A stretch of DNA of 6,953 nucleotides from Bacteroidales bacterium UBA1797 (GTDB taxonomy: Bacteria > Bacteroidota > Bacteroidia > Bacteroidales > VadinHA17). The translations under genes and the position numbers were made by a program. Positions 5,596 to 6,953 of this stretch are shown here, one piece after another. The stretch is from positions 1-6,953 of the forward strand of contig DCFT01000217.1 of assembly GCA_002319885.1 (NCBI GenBank). Reading direction: 5' to 3'. The notes under the pieces are model-generated. The model saw only the letters and a program-made list of their open reading frames with translations, was not told the origin of the DNA and ran no database searches. Within the stretch, counting starts at the first letter, position 1. Every line of letters begins with the position of its first letter.

Positions 5596-6953
5596 GGCTT
5601 GTACAAATTATGTTCCTGAAGAATTTTTATAGTCTCTTTTAATTCTGTTTCCAGATTTTTAGCTACAGAAATATCTATAAAGGTTACAACTAAACCGTCA
5701 ATTCTGTCATCTAAAGTCCTGTATGGCATAATCCGAACTTTAAACCATTTATTTTTGTCCGCTGAAATATCGCTTTCCCTGTATATTAAAGTCTTCAATA
5801 CATCTCTGGCGTGGTCGGCTATTTCCGGATAATTCAGATCGGAGACCATTTCTGTAAAAGGACGTCCAATATCAGTGAGCCGGAGTTTTATTATAGTAGT
5901 TACCTGGTCAGTAAACCTTCGGATGTTTAATTCTCTATCGAGAAACAGAGTAGCAATATCAGTACTATTGAGAAGGTTTACAATATCGTTATTTACCGCA
6001 GTAAGTTCAATAACCTTGTTTTGCAACTCAATGTTAACTGTATGTAGTTCCTCATTCAGGCTTTGCATTTCTTCCTTCGAGGTAGTCAGTTCCTCGTTGG
6101 TAGATTGCAATTCTTCATTTGTTGATTGTAGTTCCTCGTTAGTTGATTTTAACTCTTCCTGCGAAGTCTGCATTTCTTCACGTGTATTTTGCAACTCTTC
6201 AAGGGTCTGATGAAATTCAAGTTCCTGTTCCTGCTCAAGAGTTGTGAAAATTTGTTTCCCCGAATTTGATTTTTTACTTAAGTGTTTGGGCAGAGCTATA
6301 ACATCAGTAAAAACTATCATGATAGTTTCTCTGAATTCTTCAGGTTTATCTGTAGGCTGAATAGTTATATTTACAAGTTGAATAACTCCGTTGTTTTCTA
6401 TTCTTATGTTCTTTAAATGAATAAGTCCAGAACGTTGTTTTGCTTTTCGAACCCCTCTCAGCAATTCATTGCGTAACCCTTCACGAGCCATTGCATATAT
6501 GTTCATATTAGCTTTCCCTGCTGCGGGTTCTAAATACTTTCCTGTCCTCCCGGTAATATATAGAATATCACCATCCCGATTAATAAGGACACTGGCCGGT
6601 GCAAACTGTTGAAGTATTAATTGGTCAGCAAATTTCTGTATGTTATTGTCATTTTTAATAACTGCGACATTTTCCTTTGTCTGTTTTATTGGAGTAAAGT
6701 TACCTGGGAAGGTCATCCTCTCAATCTCTTTGGGAGATCTTATTTTTTTGTAGATTTTCAACTTTGTATCATAGTTGGAAAATATTAATTCATCTGAATT
6801 TACATTTTCAGCGGTACCAAGAATCATGAATCCATTCGGGTTGAGACTGTAATAGAATAAATCCATAAGTTTTTTTTGCAATTCAGACTCAAGATATATC
6901 AATAAATTACGACAAAACAGAAAATCCAATTTGGTGAATGGTGGGTCTTTTAT
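5592..6953 (-). CDS. CheR-type methyltransferase / PAS signalling protein, 5' end missing
   Basis: The C-terminal 453 residues of a larger protein running off the right edge. The frame is open to the last base (IKDPPFTKLDFLFCRN), so the TTG at 6927-6929 is an ordinary Leu codon, not a start. Seen, numbered from the first in-window codon: the end of a CheR SAM-dependent methyltransferase domain (1-68, with DFLFCRNLLIYL and GFMILGTAE), a PAS-like domain (about 106-220), a long coiled coil (about 237-322) with STNEELQ heptads, and a second PAS domain (about 323-430, LLNSTDIATLFLDRELNIRRFTD to FIDISVAKNLE). This order is typical of CheB-CheR fusion proteins with PAS extensions; a CheB methylesterase domain may lie upstream but cannot be seen. 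CheR domains methylate glutamates of chemoreceptors; in these large fusions the true target is usually unknown. The TGA stop lies within the TTGA junction with the hybrid kinase gene, so the two probably act in one pathway. Confidence 0.9.
   Translation of the reverse strand: MKDPPFTKLDFLFCRNLLIYLESELQKKLMDLFYYSLNPNGFMILGTAENVNSDELIFSNYDTKLKIYKKIRSPKEIERMTFPGNFTPIKQTKENVAVIKNDNNIQKFADQLILQQFAPASVLINRDGDILYITGRTGKYLEPAAGKANMNIYAMAREGLRNELLRGVRKAKQRSGLIHLKNIRIENNGVIQLVNITIQPTDKPEEFRETIMIVFTDVIALPKHLSKKSNSGKQIFTTLEQEQELEFHQTLEELQNTREEMQTSQEELKSTNEELQSTNEELQSTNEELTTSKEEMQSLNEELHTVNIELQNKVIELTAVNNDIVNLLNSTDIATLFLDRELNIRRFTDQVTTIIKLRLTDIGRPFTEMVSDLNYPEIADHARDVLKTLIYRESDISADKNKWFKVRIMPYRTLDDRIDGLVVTFIDISVAKNLETELKETIKILQEHNLYKP
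6087..6146 (-). repeat. 21-bp tandem units encoding STNEELQ heptads of a coiled coil
   Basis: Nearly three consecutive 21-bp units encode STNEELQ, STNEELQ and STNEEL within the methyltransferase/PAS gene. The units differ at several third-codon positions, so the protein repeat is conserved more strictly than the DNA. Less regular heptads (TREEMQTSQEELK before, TTSKEEMQSLNEELH after) extend the same helix on both sides. It is a parallel coiled-coil linker between two PAS domains, expected to pass conformational signals or hold a dimer together. Confidence 0.85.

Noticed and set aside
5875..6210. Plus-strand 111-codon open frame rich in Ser, Val and Phe
   Set aside because: It lies antisense to the coiled-coil heptads and the start of the second PAS domain of the methyltransferase/PAS gene; its repetitive composition is a shadow of the STNEELQ codons.
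6927..6929. TTG as the start of the methyltransferase/PAS gene
   Set aside because: The frame stays open to the window edge and the residues before it (IKDPPFTK) continue the CheR domain, so the gene begins outside the window.

Overview
The window looks like chromosome of a member of the Bacteroidota. The main evidence is a degraded gene for a small secreted protein with the start of a type IX secretion (T9SS) sorting domain. A CsbD-like 60-residue protein, a periplasmic or secreted family 9 glycoside hydrolase, weak Shine-Dalgarno signals and TAnnTTTG-like promoter elements all fit. I cannot place it below phylum level.

Layout from left to right. A bidirectional hairpin terminator (11-60) ends a minus-strand GH9 glycoside hydrolase gene (82-2526), which encodes a signal peptide, a long N-terminal region, a CelD_N-type Ig-like domain and a GH9 catalytic domain. 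Next comes a roughly 600-base stretch with a small inverted repeat and a minus-strand reading-frame tail (2706-2984) that seems to be a gene remnant. A plus-strand CsbD-family stress protein (3142-3324) follows. Then there is a plus-strand pseudogene (3386-3793) of a small T9SS sorting-domain protein; its frame is intact over 135 codons but carries two nonsense codons and has no ATG. Converging on it from the right are two minus-strand signalling genes: a hybrid histidine kinase (3865-5595) and, upstream of it, the 3' part of a CheR or CheB-CheR type methyltransferase/PAS protein (5592-6953), whose 5' end lies outside the window.

How they work together. The methyltransferase/PAS gene and the hybrid kinase overlap by three bases in a TTGA stop/start junction, so they are very likely one translationally coupled signalling unit. 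It ends in a receiver domain, with no DNA-binding output in view. The hydrolase is a separate transcription unit with clearly higher G+C than the signalling genes, and nothing in the sequence ties it to them. The middle section (about 2530-3860) is AT-rich and holds gene debris around one intact small gene. I see no tRNA, rRNA, CRISPR array, insertion sequence or clearly novel multi-gene system.
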